Assembly: GCA_951799425.1 (NCBI GenBank)
Contig: OX637402.1
Coordinates: forward strand, 260,501-324,500
Length of the DNA: 64,000 nt
Direction: 5' to 3'
DNA from: Ilex aquifolium
Taxonomy: Eukaryota; Streptophyta; Magnoliopsida; Aquifoliales; Aquifoliaceae
Under the pieces are notes generated by a model, which saw only the letters and a program-made list of their open reading frames with translations, was not told where the DNA came from and ran no database searches. A program made the position numbers and the translations under genes. Positions 42,061-53,040 of the stretch are shown here, one piece after another. The first letter of the stretch is position 1. The number at the start of each line of letters is the position of its first letter.

Positions 42061-43836
42061 TGACTGTTTGTTTTTTTTTTTTTTGGATAATCTGAGTCTT
42101 TTTGTTGTGAACTATGATATTTTGTGAAATGAATGATTTAGTTTTATTATATTTATATTTTTAGACGCATGTGTTAGATTTAGCATTACATTGTTATTTA
42201 TTAACGATTGATGCAACAGATGTAAATATTGAGATTGTTTGCTAAAATGACTAAGCACGTGATTGATTTGACACCTCACCTAACAATCCAGATTTAAAAC
42301 CACATTTCCTTGAAAAATGGTATTTACTCAATGCTTAAATGTCAAATGTACATTGGTATTTGTTATTCTTAAAGTGTAGAATAACCAGGCTTGAAAATGG
42401 AATTGATATATAACCGACATTCTTTGAAAACCTGACATAACCAGTGGAGATAATGAAGAATACTATGGTAAGTTTTTGAGCCTTGCGATACTTCTGAGAA
42501 AAAATCAACACTTACTAAAGTAAGGTTTTTCACCTTCTATCATTGAATAATCTCATTAAAATTGTTTTGATTGACGCGAATAGAGCAGTCTATTGATGTA
42601 TCCCACAAAGAATTTGTTCATACGAAAAATACATGTGCACATGCTTGAGAAAGGATTTTAGGCCATCTGTTGAATTTTTTGAGCTTTATCTATTTCTTTT
42701 GATACATAATCCCTTGCCAGCCATGATTGAGCCTCAAAATGATAATTCTTTTCGGTACAACCATGACTTTGACTAAGCCAAAAGAATTCTGAATCCCTAC
42801 CTGGTTTATCTAATTTTACTGCACGTTTTCTAATAGGCGTGCTTCCTAGGTATGAAAAAAAAGAGAAGAAAGGATAATAAGGGCAAACAAAAGGGCTGAA
42901 TGAGATAAACAAAGAAAAAAAATGCAAAAGAAGTCAATCTAGCCAAAGAATTGTGATTTGAAAGAAAAAGGGAATGAAATGAAAAGAGAACAAAGAGAGA
43001 AGCACGAGTGATTTTTCCGAAGAAAAGATGAAGAAAAGAATAAGAGAATGTGCAAAACTATAACCAAATTGGATAACCCATCTTGAACTCCTCTTATCCG
43101 TCATTTCGTTAACCACTGACCCCTGGCCATATTACAACCTGGAAAAAGCCCTAATTGATCTCAAGTATGATGCATGTGTGGGTCATCAAACAAAAAGTTT
43201 GGGGTATGTTAATAGTATTACATTATTTGGAGCAATATTCTTCCATGAGATTATGCCAAACATGATTAGTCCGTTTCCTTGGATTTCTCTCCCGTAATTG
43301 AGGAGCATGTGATTTTACAATTAACCTTCTTCTGATCACATGACCTTTGAGAGAAAAGTCACTATAATCGGAGGGAATTTTTGTTGAGAGCATTCTAAGA
43401 GAGGTTTGTGAAATCAAAGCTATCCATGGAAGGTTATAAAGAAGAATGTTTGTTATATAATAATTCTTGTCGCTAGAATGATTATTCTTGTCACATAAGA
43501 AATTTTAAATACCAATGTAGCAATTGTTTAATTTTGCATAGAGTACGTTCCTATGAAAGAGAAGTGGTTGGGAAACAAGTCAAAATTGAGGGTTCAGTGT
43601 CTCAACAATCATAGTGCTAACTCACTCTGATAAGAAATCTCATACACATCGACTCAATTAAAGTTTGTGGGTAGCTTCACTGGAAACCCTCACTAGACGA
43701 CACTCGTCTGCTAGGGGAAGCCTAGGGGTTTAACGGCTTGTTGCATATGCTAAATTCAGTCGGATGACCTATGAAAATGGCATTATATATATATTTTCAT
43801 TCAGAAAGTTTTGTATTAATAGGGACTAGCAATATT
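42061..43836 (+). other. E7 3' non-coding block
   Basis: No ORF. A T run follows ORF3 (42071-42084). About 42660-43850 is homologous to the E3 block at 15840-17000 and to E5, but here it lies after ORF3. About 42878-43570 is also present inverted at 31786-32285. The CCTAGGGGTTTAACGGCTTG word near 43720 recurs in E5. Confidence 0.7.
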
Positions 43837-43850
43837 TAGGTTGGGGGGTG
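43837..43850 (+). other. E7 terminal polypurine tract
   Basis: TAGGTTGGGGGGTG, directly before the LTR start TGATGCATAG. Confidence 0.88.
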
Positions 43851-44032
43851 TGATGCATAGTTAAAATTAACATTTCACTATGCACTTATAAGACTAATTA
43901 TGCTTTGATGGAGTTTAAATGGTGACATTTCAGGACAAAGTTGAACAAAGGACTAAAGTCAATGAATACCAAACTTTCAAGAAACACCCACGTGTTATGG
44001 AAGAGAATTGGAGAAGGAGGAAGCAAAGCATC

Positions 44033-44372
44033 AACGTTCGAACGCCAATACACGTTCAAACGCCATCTTGATATAATTGAGGGCCCCCAGGACATTGCTA
44101 GGGTGATGGCACGTGGCATGTTGTAGCTACTCCCTGAGAAGAACAAGGGCTACTTGAGTACAACGTCCGAACACCACTCTACGTTCGAACACCATCTTGA
44201 ATTATTTGAGGACCTCCAGAAGACTGCTAGGGTGATGAGACGTGGCTTGTTGCAGCTATCTACTGTGGGTGACAAAAGCCACTTAAATACCACGTTCAAA
44301 CTCTAGCAGCGTTCGAGCGCCCATCAAAGAAGACAGTCTTCAATGTTCGAACGCCAATAACGTTCGAACGTT
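44033..44372. promoter_or_regulatory. E7 LTR palindromic boxes (TTCGAACG type)
   Basis: AACGTTCGAACGCC (44033-44046), CACGTTCAAACGCC (44052-44065), AACGTCCGAACACC (44162-44175), TACGTTCGAACACC (44180-44193), AGCGTTCGAGCGCC (44309-44322), AATGTTCGAACGCC (44342-44355) and AACGTTCGAACGTT (44359-44372, perfect). Degenerate copies recur in the inverted arm at about 45028-45190. Confidence 0.75.
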
Positions 44373-45205
44373 GTTCCCAGACAGGCAACTGGAAGACTAG
44401 ATCTCCATCCAGATTTTTGCGCATTCACTTGGAATTTCAGCACCTAGAACTATTCTTTTACTCTCCTTTTACCCCCTCCTCCTTGCCTATAAATACCTTC
44501 CATTGGAGCTTGTTACGAAAAAATATTTGGAAGATGAAGAAACCCTCCTAATGTAACTAGCTTTCTTTTACTTTCATTATTAGTTTCATTAGCTTCCATT
44601 TTAAAATTTTATTTCTTCACTTAGAAGAGTGAAACTCTCTCACATTTCTAGCTCTCTTGTAGCCTTGAAGGGTGGGTACTGATTCACTCATTCTTCATTG
44701 AAGATAAGCTTATTGTGTAGTGTATTTTTATCTTGTAAGTCCTCTACTTGGAGGGATGAGGATCACTCACTTTTCTAGCTTTCTAAAGGCCATGAAGAGT
44801 GAGTAGTTTCTCGTTCACTCTTTAGTAAGAGGTGATGGACATGTATAAATCATTGGTAAGTTATTTTTGTGCATTTCATTTATGCTTAATGCTTTATCTT
44901 TTGATTGCTTATTGAATGATTGAATGCATCTAGCAAAGCTAAGGTACTTTGTACAATCATGAGTCCTTTCTAAGACAAGATGACTCTTGGCATAGGAGGA
45001 TTCATTGATTCATTGGTTCTTTGATGGGCGTTTGAATGCTGTTGGAGTTTGAACGTGGTACCCAAGTTATTTTTTTCACCCACAGTAGATAGCTACAACA
45101 ATCCACGTCTCATCACCCTAGCAGTCTTCTGGAGGTCCTCAAATAATTCAAGATGGGGTTCGAACGTGGATTGGCGTTCGAACGTTGTGCTCAAGTAGCT
45201 CCTCC
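44147..45205. repeat. Inverted repeat inside the E7 LTR
   Basis: Arm 44147-44333 and arm 45018-45205 are reverse complements with scattered mismatches. For example CTTGAATTATTTGAGGACCT (from 44197) answers AGGTCCTCAAATAATTCAAG (from 45133), and CTATCTACTGTGGGTGA (from 44256) answers TCACCCACAGTAGATAG. The loop is about 680 bp and includes the TATA box. A transcript through both arms could fold into a long hairpin. Confidence 0.85.
44488..44495 (+). promoter_or_regulatory. E7 LTR TATA box
   Basis: TATAAATA in the context CCTATAAATACCTTCC, 116 bp after the last LTR box. It shares TATAAATACCT with the putative ORF3 promoter at 40721. Confidence 0.65.
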
Positions 45206-45750
45206 AGCTAGATCTTCATGAATACATTTCAATCTTCACTATTACTATGCTTCAACTAAGAATGGAATAATATCACAGTGGTTGGATGACTTATAGAATT
45301 ACTTGTTTGTTTGTAGACGGGTTGAGTCCCAGCACTGAAAATTCTTGTAAATCTCTACAAAGACATCGGAACAGTGCTCTTAATTCTCACAGTCCATCTT
45401 TATTCTCCAATTAATTTGTTATTGACATAGGGGCTAATTGAGTTCTCAAGCACAAATATAACAACCGGATGATTGACTACATGTCCAGATCCTCGAGTTA
45501 AAGGGTGACTCTTTCATTTGAGAGAATCTTATATTCTGTCCAGAAATTCCAAGAAAATATTATATTTTGTCTAGAAAATCCCATAAACATCATAACTTCA
45601 AATCTCAAGGGTTTCAATCACTTTGGTCTCTGTCACTATTTACTCCAAAACACCAACAAAAGTTCCCTATGGATTCGACTCCGAACTTAACCGGAGTATA
45701 ACTACAACTTGACCGCCAGCACTTGGGTGTACACATTTCAGATCAAGTCA

Positions 45751-45924
45751 ACAAACACACATCTAATCCACAAATTACATAATGTTTAGATGTTTATCAT
45801 TATCAAAATAATGCTTAATCGAACATTGGGTCAACATTCTCTCCATTTTTTATGATTACAAAAATCTCAAATGAATACTGAATGAAAACCATAAACATTT
45901 AACCCAACAATGCTCCCCCTGAGC
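45751..45924 (-). repeat. LTR fragment with polypurine tract, interrupted by E7
   Basis: On the minus strand GCTCAGGGGGAGCAT precedes TGTTGGGTTAAATGTTTATG, the layout of a polypurine tract and 3' LTR start. Only about 160 bp of that LTR remains before the E7 LTR. The element type is not certain; copia is possible. Confidence 0.45.
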
Positions 45925-46385
45925 ATAAGCATGTGTTTTAGTAGCAATTTTTTTTTCATAAAATAAGGCTCCCCCTTAATTTTTTCACATATCAAACATG
46001 CTACAAGGACGAACTTGTTTTTAGAATTGTAATTTTTGGTGGGTTTCTATATGTATGTGTGTATTTTCTTTGAATGCTTGAAATTTGTGTTATAAACATA
46101 CATATATTTCTTCCCCTTTGGCATCATCAAAATATGTAACACATATCAATCACTTGCCAAAAGTAGGAGGAGACAACATTCACATGCATAGTACATCAAT
46201 AATTAGGTTTTATCATAAGCATGCATGTTTTTAAGAAAGAGAACCATTCATTCACAACATTTATTTTGAAATTTCCACATTATCATTCATTTGTGTTTCG
46301 AGGCATAAGGCAAAATTACAAAAAAGTGGGCAAACAAAAGCACCCAACACTTAAAGAGCGATAAACATTAAATAAAAATCTAAAA
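45925..46385. other. AT-rich spacer, nothing coding
   Basis: A second GGGGGAG run (minus strand, near 45967-45978) and otherwise AT-rich sequence. It is probably the 3' UTR of the element that carries E8 ORF3. Confidence 0.4.
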
Positions 46386-46389
46386 TTGC

Positions 46390-47480
46390 ATCAATGCATC
46401 ATCATCTTGAGGGTCTTGTGGTTGGTACACAAATGGTGGAGTAGGAGAAGGAGGTGTGCCAAACTTGCCTCAAAGAAGTCCATGACACTATCCACTTTGG
46501 TGTGAAGACTCTCCATGCTTGTGGTGAGCCCTTCCACAAACCTACGAACTTAGTCCAACTCATCTATTGTGGCATATCTTGGCCTTGAGGTTCCTTCTTC
46601 TCCCATATCTTGCTCATTAACATTCAACTCTCAAGTGTGAGGGATTTTCTTCTTTTCCTCCTCCACCACCAACAAACATAGGCCTTGATGTTCCATCTTC
46701 TCCCATATCTTCTCATGTTGCTCTCTTCTTCCCCATTTTAATGATCTCCTCCATGGTTTCCATTCCCATCATTTTAAGCGATGTGCTTCCAAATAAGGTT
46801 TTTCCGGGAACACTCTCTTGATGGTTAAGGTCAATGTGAAAGCCATGCCATAAGGAAGTCGTGCACTCCGCCTTTCCACTTGTTGCATGTACTTCATCAT
46901 GATATAAGAAAATTTTAATTTACTAACAATCATGATGCATATAATGACAAAAAATTAAAATTAGGTGACTTCATTGTAGTGCCATTGGTTTTCTTCATAA
47001 TTTTCTCCAAACACCACATTCATACTCCCACTCACATCGGTTACATAGTCTTGCATGCTCCCCCTTTCCTAAAAGAAAATTTCTTCACCCTCATCTTGTA
47101 AGCCTAGGATTTGTGCAAGTTTCCTTTGGGAGAATTTGATAGCTATTCCTTTTACCATGGACTTTATTGTGCCCGATTTGTCCACGTGAAGATTGGCATA
47201 GAAATGATGTACAAGTGCCGGGTAATAGGATTCATCTAAACCCATCAAGGGCATCGAACCCATTTCACTTATCATGGTGTCTATACTTAAATGGTAAAGT
47301 TAGCGAGGGATAAGAGGTTGACTATCCACAAAAGCCCTATTCTCGTATCTTGGCCATCTTTCTCTACACTCTTCATTGAGAAAGGAGAGATCTAGATTCT
47401 TCTTCATTCTTCTCTCTTCCGTTCCACCCGTAGTTCCCCTTTCTTTTTCCTTACCTCCTCTTGTCTTTGGTAGATCCATT
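46390..47480 (-). pseudogene. E8 ORF3 relic (plant transposon protein type)
   Basis: ATG at 47480 (MDLPKTRGGKEKERGTTGGT), then LDLSFLNEECRERWPRYENR, a single in-frame TAA near 47302, and on in the same frame YYPALVHHFYANLHVDKSGT, VKGIAIKFSQRKLAQILGLQ to a stop at 47069. After an AT-rich break the C-terminal part resumes near 46900 (RSARLPYGMAFTLTLTI). A helical tail follows near 46470-46550. YANLH with an IKFS motif and ILGLQ is typical of plant PF20167-type proteins, by recollection. This copy has a TATA-like TATTTAAAC about 105 bp upstream. Confidence 0.7.
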
Positions 47481-47684
47481 TGAAGAGTTTTGGGAAGAAG
47501 GTGAATAGTACACAGGGTTAGGGTTTTTAAGAGAAATAGAAGATACTGGTTTGTAATGATGAGAAATGGGTAGGGAAGAGGTTTAAATAGAGATGAATCT
47601 TTAGGTGAGAAGTTTATGAAGAGTTATGAAGGTGGATTTACATTTTTATTCTTGAAAATCGTGAATTTTGAGTTTTGTTGAGGC

Positions 47685-47762
47685 AAATCGGTATACTGGT
47701 TTGTTATTGTGGTATACCGATTTGGCTTTCCGGTATATCGGATAGGAAAATCGATTTGCCGG
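47685..47762. promoter_or_regulatory. E8 pre-ORF3 palindromic boxes (AAATCGGTATACCGATTT type)
   Basis: AAATCGGTATACTGGTTT (47685-47702), TGGTATACCGATTTGG (47710-47725), TTCCGGTATATCGGAT (47728-47743) and AAAATCGATTTGCCGG (47747-47762). They lie about 205 bp upstream of the E8 ORF3 ATG, the same layout as E3 and E7 with yet another box sequence. The LTR of this element is not present to compare. Confidence 0.6.
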
Positions 47763-47821
47763 ATGGGCTACAGATTTATATTTTTGTTCTCCCAGCCCTC
47801 TGTGTTCATCATTTTTGGCCT

Positions 47822-48728
47822 CTATGGTTCTTCTACAATGGATCTATGAATATCAGAATAATTAGCAATCTTAGCAGGTGCCCTCAATCGTTGGGGATAG
47901 GGGGTCGGGATAGGACAATCATTCACAATCAAATCAACAATCTTATGCTTCTCAATTTGTTCACCCTCTCTTGATTTAGCCTTGATCTCTTTTTCATTTT
48001 TCAAAGTAGCTTTGGGTGAGACTTTAGGTAAAATGTTTTTTCAATTTCCTTCCCACTCCTAAGAGTGGTGATATCCTTGAGTTACTTAAAATTCTCTTTA
48101 GTGACCTTGGATGACTCAATCACATGTTGACCCTTGGGGTTCTCTTGGGGTTGTGTGGGAAATTTCCCTTTTTCTTGTTGAAATGACCCTATAGCATTAG
48201 TCAACTTAGTGATATATGTCCGAATGTCATTAAAAGCCGTGGCATTTTGATTATTGATTGTGGTTTCATTTTGGATGAATTAATGCATGATGCCTTCCAA
48301 ATTTCTCTTGTGAGGAGGTTGACATGTGGGCGGATTGGGTGGTACTTGTTGATCAAACCCTTGTTGAGGTGGGTTTTGAGAAAACCCTTGTGGATTGGAC
48401 CTTTGATATTGAGAGCTTGATGATGGACCATGACCATAAAATGATTGGTTTTGCTTTGGTGGGATGGGAGGTGGAAATGAAGTGGATCCATGGGGTATAA
48501 GGTTGTTATTCTTCCAACTAAAGTTCGGGTGCGAGTTCCAGCCCGGATTGTACGTGTTAGACTGTGGAGAATATGACTGCCTACTTTGATTGAATGCATT
48601 TACCTGCTCATGGTACATTTTCTTGAGTCCCAGAATGTTTGGACACTCTGAGATGGAGTGCTCAACACTCTCACAAATTGAGCAAGATTCCTCGGTCTTA
48701 GTCACATTCGACACTTCATGGATGCAAT
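47822..48728 (-). pseudogene. E9 Athila gag C-terminus and start of the protease linker
   Basis: Minus-strand SNVTKTEESCSICESVEHSI begins near 48714, with an intact CX2CX4HX4C knuckle, then AFNQSRQSYSPQSNTYNPGW and a Pro/Gln-rich tail. The linker (GKFPTQPQENPKGQHVIES) is near 48120-48170. The protease-side stretch YPQRLRAPAKIANYSDI is near 47860-47910. Upstream gag is missing from 48728. It could belong to one deleted Athila element together with E8 (same strand, right order, pol lost), but I cannot prove the join. Confidence 0.82.
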
Positions 48729-49167
48729 GAGGTTGTTAAATGTGCAATGTTCCACACTCATCACATTTGCGTTAAATTCGATTGTAGAAATTTTTGTCAA
48801 ATTATTTAGATGCACTATGCATTTTAACAGTTGCAAAAAAAATTAAAAAATGAAGAGTAGAATTAATTGTGTTAGCTTGAAAAAAAATTAAAAAAGTGTC
48901 AGTATAGACAAAAGACGTTAGACGGGCTGACGTCTTTAACACAAAAGGCGTCAGTCAGACTGACGTTTTTATGTTAAAGATGTCAGTACGACTAACCTTT
49001 TTCCACCAAAAACATTACTTGAACTTAACTACTCTAGCTAAAAAAATCAGTCCAACTGATGTTTTTAAACTAGAGACGTTAATTGGACTGACATTTTTAA
49101 AACTGCATGGAATGGTAAATATTTTGAAATTCATTTAGAATTTTTTTTCCCAAACCACTCTGTATGG
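48729..49167. repeat. Short-repeat patch like CACTA subterminal repeats
   Basis: No ORF. Between about 48900 and 49110 the words ACTGACGTTTTT, GACGTCTTTAA and TCAGTCAGACTGACG recur in both orientations at least seven times with degeneracy. Clusters of short inverted ACGTC words are typical of CACTA DNA transposon ends by family knowledge. No terminal CACTA motif or target duplication was found, so the call is tentative. Confidence 0.35.
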
Positions 49168-49965
49168 TAAAAAGCTCAGAAGATAAGATTTCTCTCTCAA
49201 AATACTCACAAGAGCCTTACACTAGGTGTAGGAAAGACTTTCCCTATTTTGTAGGTCCAGAATAAGGGCAATCTTGATCAACAAAAAAACTTAGATTTGC
49301 GATCGACCGCTTAAGAAGTAGGAGGGCGACCATAGGACAGTGGTCACTGAAATGAAAAATAAATTCCAAATCAATCTAGGAGAGCAGTACCGTTCGAGCG
49401 ACCAGGGGACCGCTCTAGCAACCTCTGAGACCGCTCAAGAGAACACTGAGAGGGACCCCTAATATTCTCCATTTAGCCTTTGCCCGATATTTTTCTAAGT
49501 CATGAAGAGACTGCTCTAGCAAAGGCTAAGGAGCATATGACAGTCCCTCCTGGTTTTTTAAGCCTAAAACAAAGTAAAAAACTTGTCCTCTTGAACACTA
49601 AAGGGTGTTGCTCAAGAGGCATCTGATGATGGTTCAATTTTGTGTTTTTAAAACACATAAAAGGTTTAGAAAAATTTTTCTTTGAAGAACACGTAGGAGT
49701 TCTTCTCGGATCTTATACCAATTCCATTTTAACATTAATCCTCCTAAGCCTATTAAACCAAGCGGTTATATTAGGTTTTTAGGTCATTACCTTGTCCTAA
49801 GCAAGAAGGTGCATGCAGAGTATTTTTTATGTAGCTTTGACACATGATCTCCTACCTCCAAGTAATGCTTTAGGATCTTCATCATTGTAGCATCATGACC
49901 ATGAAATAGGTTGAGATTTACAAAGGACTCCATGAAATTAGCCAATTACAAAACATGATCTAACA
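49168..49965 (-). repeat. E12 3' LTR, partial (copia)
   Basis: Sense orientation begins TGTTAGATCATGTTTTGTAA at 49965, after a polypurine tract. About 49168-49800 matches the E12 5' LTR (62665-63230), for example AAGATAAGATTTCTC and CTCCTAAGCCTATTA. The U5 end is missing, replaced by the repeat patch to the left. It holds degenerate GACCGCTCGAGCGGTC-like words at 49389-49445. Confidence 0.75.
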
Positions 49966-49980
49966 ATCTCCTCCTTTGAC
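49966..49980 (-). other. E12 polypurine tract
   Basis: Minus-strand GTCAAAGGAGGAGAT directly before the LTR start TGTTAGATC, the common copia layout. Confidence 0.75.
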
Positions 49981-50325
49981 AATTTCGTGACAAAATACAT
50001 AATAAGAAATTAAGATTACAACACTCAAACCATTGAACAAAAAGAGTTGTAAAAAGATCTCAACACTTGTGTCTACGTCCCTAATCTCAAAGTACAAGAA
50101 CTACTTATTTGAATGTAGCTTGAAGATCAAAGTCCTGCACATCACCACTAAGCCAATACCATATGAAAAGCATAATATGTATGAAATATATAACATAATT
50201 ATAGGTATGGAAATCACCAAGATAAGCATAGGGCATATTCATGTTAATATTATGCAAGTGCAAACATGTAACATATGTAAGAACTACCTTACCCAATATG
50301 CTTGAGTACCATTAGATATACCATG
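49981..50325 (-). other. E12 3' internal non-coding DNA
   Basis: AT-rich, no supported gene. It continues past the E10 solo LTR at 51952-52044. Confidence 0.5.
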
Positions 50326-50330
50326 ATAAT

Positions 50331-51946
50331 TGATTTGCACAAAACATTGCATATTTCATGTGCCAATACATTCCTTTTTCACTTGCTTGTGGGGATTAAA
50401 TGATTAGAATTGTGCTACTTAAGCTATTAACGAAGATTTGTGGTGTTTGCAGAAAAAAGGTGATAATTGGTGCTTCTTAAAGCCTTCTCAAATTGTTTGA
50501 GGTGAATGAGGATGAAAGGATGGCTTGAAGATAGCTCAGGAGGTGAGGAAACCAAAGAATCAGCAAAAACAGGAAAAAACATGCCGGTAGGCCATACCGG
50601 TATGTTTCAGCTACTGGAGTTCGACATACCGGTAGGCCATATCGGTATGTTATGCTGAAACAGCCCAGATTCTGCATATCAGGCTCTGTCATTTTGAGGG
50701 TCCCACCAAACATTCTCCTACCTGCCCCTACCACTCCCAACACCATGGACATCCCTCTTGCACCTTATCTTGGACTTTTGGAGCCTTGGTGATCAATGGA
50801 GAGAGAGAAGAGGAGAGATACTGGGTGTGCAGACAAGTTCTGCACCTACCCTATCCAGCCCACTCTTTTGCAGCCCTATGGATGGAGATCACATCACCTA
50901 GCAAGGAAATCACTCCATGGACGTTTTTGAGGCTTCTAAGAAGAATATACACACAGATGGGAATATACATTGTAATATATAGAGAGAGAGTCCAGTAAGA
51001 AGATGAATAGTGTTAGAGAGAGAAGTTGAGATTTTTGCATTTTCTTCCACACATTGTCTTGTAATTTCATGTAAGATCTTTCTAAGCTTTGTTTAAAGTC
51101 TTTAATGCCATTTATTTCAAGTTGTTTCAAGTTTAATCTTCCATTAAAGCTTTCACCATTAATGCTTCTATGCTCTTCAATTTCTTAGCTGTAAATGGGT
51201 ATTGAATGCTTTCTCTTTTAGTTTATGTTTTCTTGCATTATCCTAGCTAAAATCTTCAATTGCTTTAGAATGTCTTTCATTTACATTGTTGTCTTTTCTT
51301 TAATCATGAGTAGCTAAATCTTTAAGTTGGCTAATCCAAGGGAGACCTCCCCTCGGGTATGCTATTTCAACTCATCTTTTTTCCTCCCCTCGGTGTACAG
51401 TGGTTCGGTTTGACTGGGTTGAGTGTGGACATGGTTGTGAGTCTTTGATATTTTGTAGACTTGTCACGGTTTATGCTTAGATCCTCACTTCCATCTCGTC
51501 CCGAGCTTCCCACGAATCAATCGTTCATCTATGCATCATTGGAGGAAGGCTTCGAGTTGAATTGGCATTCCCATTGGAGTGAACCTTTGGGATTAGTCAA
51601 CACTTGTTTCCCATTCAATTTCATCATAACACAAATCACAAACCAACCTCAACCATCAAAATATTTTACACTTTCTTTTACCAAAATCGCCTTCTACACG
51701 ATTCACATCATTCCCCGAGGAAATGACCTTGGAATACCTCCAAGTAAAACACGACCCGCAAAAGTCTTCTTGCTCTTGGGAAGCATTTTTGTACACACAC
51801 ACACACACTTTCACACATTTCATTTTGCACCATTCTCTTGCCCTTTCTTTTGACATCATTCCAAGTGAGAGTGACACTCCCCCCTTTCACACACATTGAG
51901 GGATGATGTTAGGAAGATAGGATACTACAAGGGATTTTTTCAAGCA
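50331..51946 (+). repeat. E10 solo LTR (Athila)
   Basis: 1616 bp from TGATTTGCACAAAACATTGC to TTCAAGCA, flanked by ATAAT at 50326-50330 and 51947-51951. No primer site or polypurine tract adjoins it, so it is a solo LTR left by recombination between two LTRs. It keeps the conserved blocks (TTGGCTAATCCAAGGGAGAC near 51328, GGTTTGACTGGGTTGAGTG near 51407). Confidence 0.92.
50579..50651. promoter_or_regulatory. E10 LTR palindromic boxes (CATACCGGTATG type)
   Basis: ACATGCCGGTAGG (50579-50591), CCATACCGGTATGTT (50592-50606), CGACATACCGGTAGG (50622-50636) and CCATATCGGTATGTT (50637-50651). The pair is duplicated as GGTAGGCCATA..GGTATGTT. It is followed by GCCCAGATTCTGCATATC, the conserved word after Athila LTR boxes. 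Confidence 0.72.
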
Positions 51947-52689
51947 ATAATGCACAACTAGATCTCTTCCTTAGTTGGTGCTCATAAGTAAAATAAACAA
52001 TGTAAAATAGGTGACTTCATGCCAAGTTTGTAAATGTACTCCCCCTTAGTGTGACACCCCAAAATCCGGGGGTCCGTTGATTACCCATCAACCCGCGGAA
52101 TACCTGTAAATACCTAGTATCTCGATATCACACTGTTATGCCCCATTTACCGGGGTCCATAACTTAACGAAATTTGGGCAGAGTCTCCATTGTATGGGGA
52201 GCTCTACCCAATACCCAACCTGTGCAATACACAATTACCAGACCCATCCGAGGTCAAATATAAAGCAATGGCCGCACCGGGTCCATGTATAAGTAAACAT
52301 TGGCCACACTGGGTCCAATTAACCATACTTAAATCAAAACATGAAAGGCTAATCTAACAATAGTCTTTATAAGTTCTATTACAATTATTTTACGCATTAC
52401 ATACCCCAAAATATAGTTTCTAACATGTAATTACACAAAACATTAAGTAAAGCCACATGCGGCTTTCTTCAAGCATGAGGGTCCAAAATGGAGCCATCCG
52501 CCGGTGTATCTCTCCCACCTGAAATGTGTTCCCGTATAGGGTGAGCCAACGCCCAGTAGAGTATTTCCTACAGAGGCTACTCCTCAACCTATATGCATAT
52601 GAAATGTTCACATGCAACATTCATAAATCCGTAACCATTCCATCAAATAATATACAATTAAATGATGTAATGCTATAATGTCATGCCAT

Positions 52690-53040
52690 GAATGAGGTGA
52701 GACCCACCCATGTGCACTCAACCCGAGTCCACCACGACTCCCTTTACATGCTATTGCCATGTATGCAAAACCGGGCTACCTAAGCCCCATGAATGAGATG
52801 TAACTCATGTACTCAACCCGAGCCCTCCCTGGCTCCTCAACACAATGCTAATGCCAACGTGTTTGATGTATCATGAAATGAGATGTGACTCATTTATGCA
52901 CTCACCCCGAGCCCTTCCCGGCTCGACAACACAATGTAAATGCCAATGTGTACGACATGCCATGAGTGAGATGAGACTCAATCATGTAACACACCCCGAG
53001 CCTCCCCGGCTCCCACACACACAATGAAATGTCAATGTGT
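52690..53040. repeat. Tandem repeat array in the chromovirus solo LTR
   Basis: About four degenerate units of 75-95 bp, each with an ATGAATGAGATG-like word, CTCAACCCGAGCCC and CCCGGCTC. The E4 LTR has the corresponding text once (about 30145-30225). Confidence 0.8.

Larger units (their letters stand above)
36789..45750 (+). mobile_element. E7 Athila-type element, 5' part missing
   Basis: From mid reverse transcriptase to the 3' LTR: reverse transcriptase, RNase H, integrase, an apparent captured gene fragment, internal polypurine tract, palindromic boxes with TATA, ORF3, conserved 3' block, polypurine tract, 3' LTR. Pol is close to E2. The left end joins AT-rich relic DNA at about 36789 without an LTR. 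It carries GGCGTTCGAACGCC-type boxes in both the LTR and the ORF3 promoter region. Confidence 0.88.
43851..45750 (+). repeat. E7 3' LTR (Athila-like, TGATGCATAG subfamily)
   Basis: About 1.9 kb from TGATGCATAGTTAAAATTAA to about 45742-45750 (GATCAAGTCA, aligned with ATCAAGCA of the other LTRs; exact end uncertain). It contains TTCGAACG boxes in two arms, tandem units of about 120 bp (about 44040-44290), an inverted repeat of about 190 bp and a TATA box at 44488. It inserted into an LTR-like sequence that continues at 45751. Confidence 0.82.
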
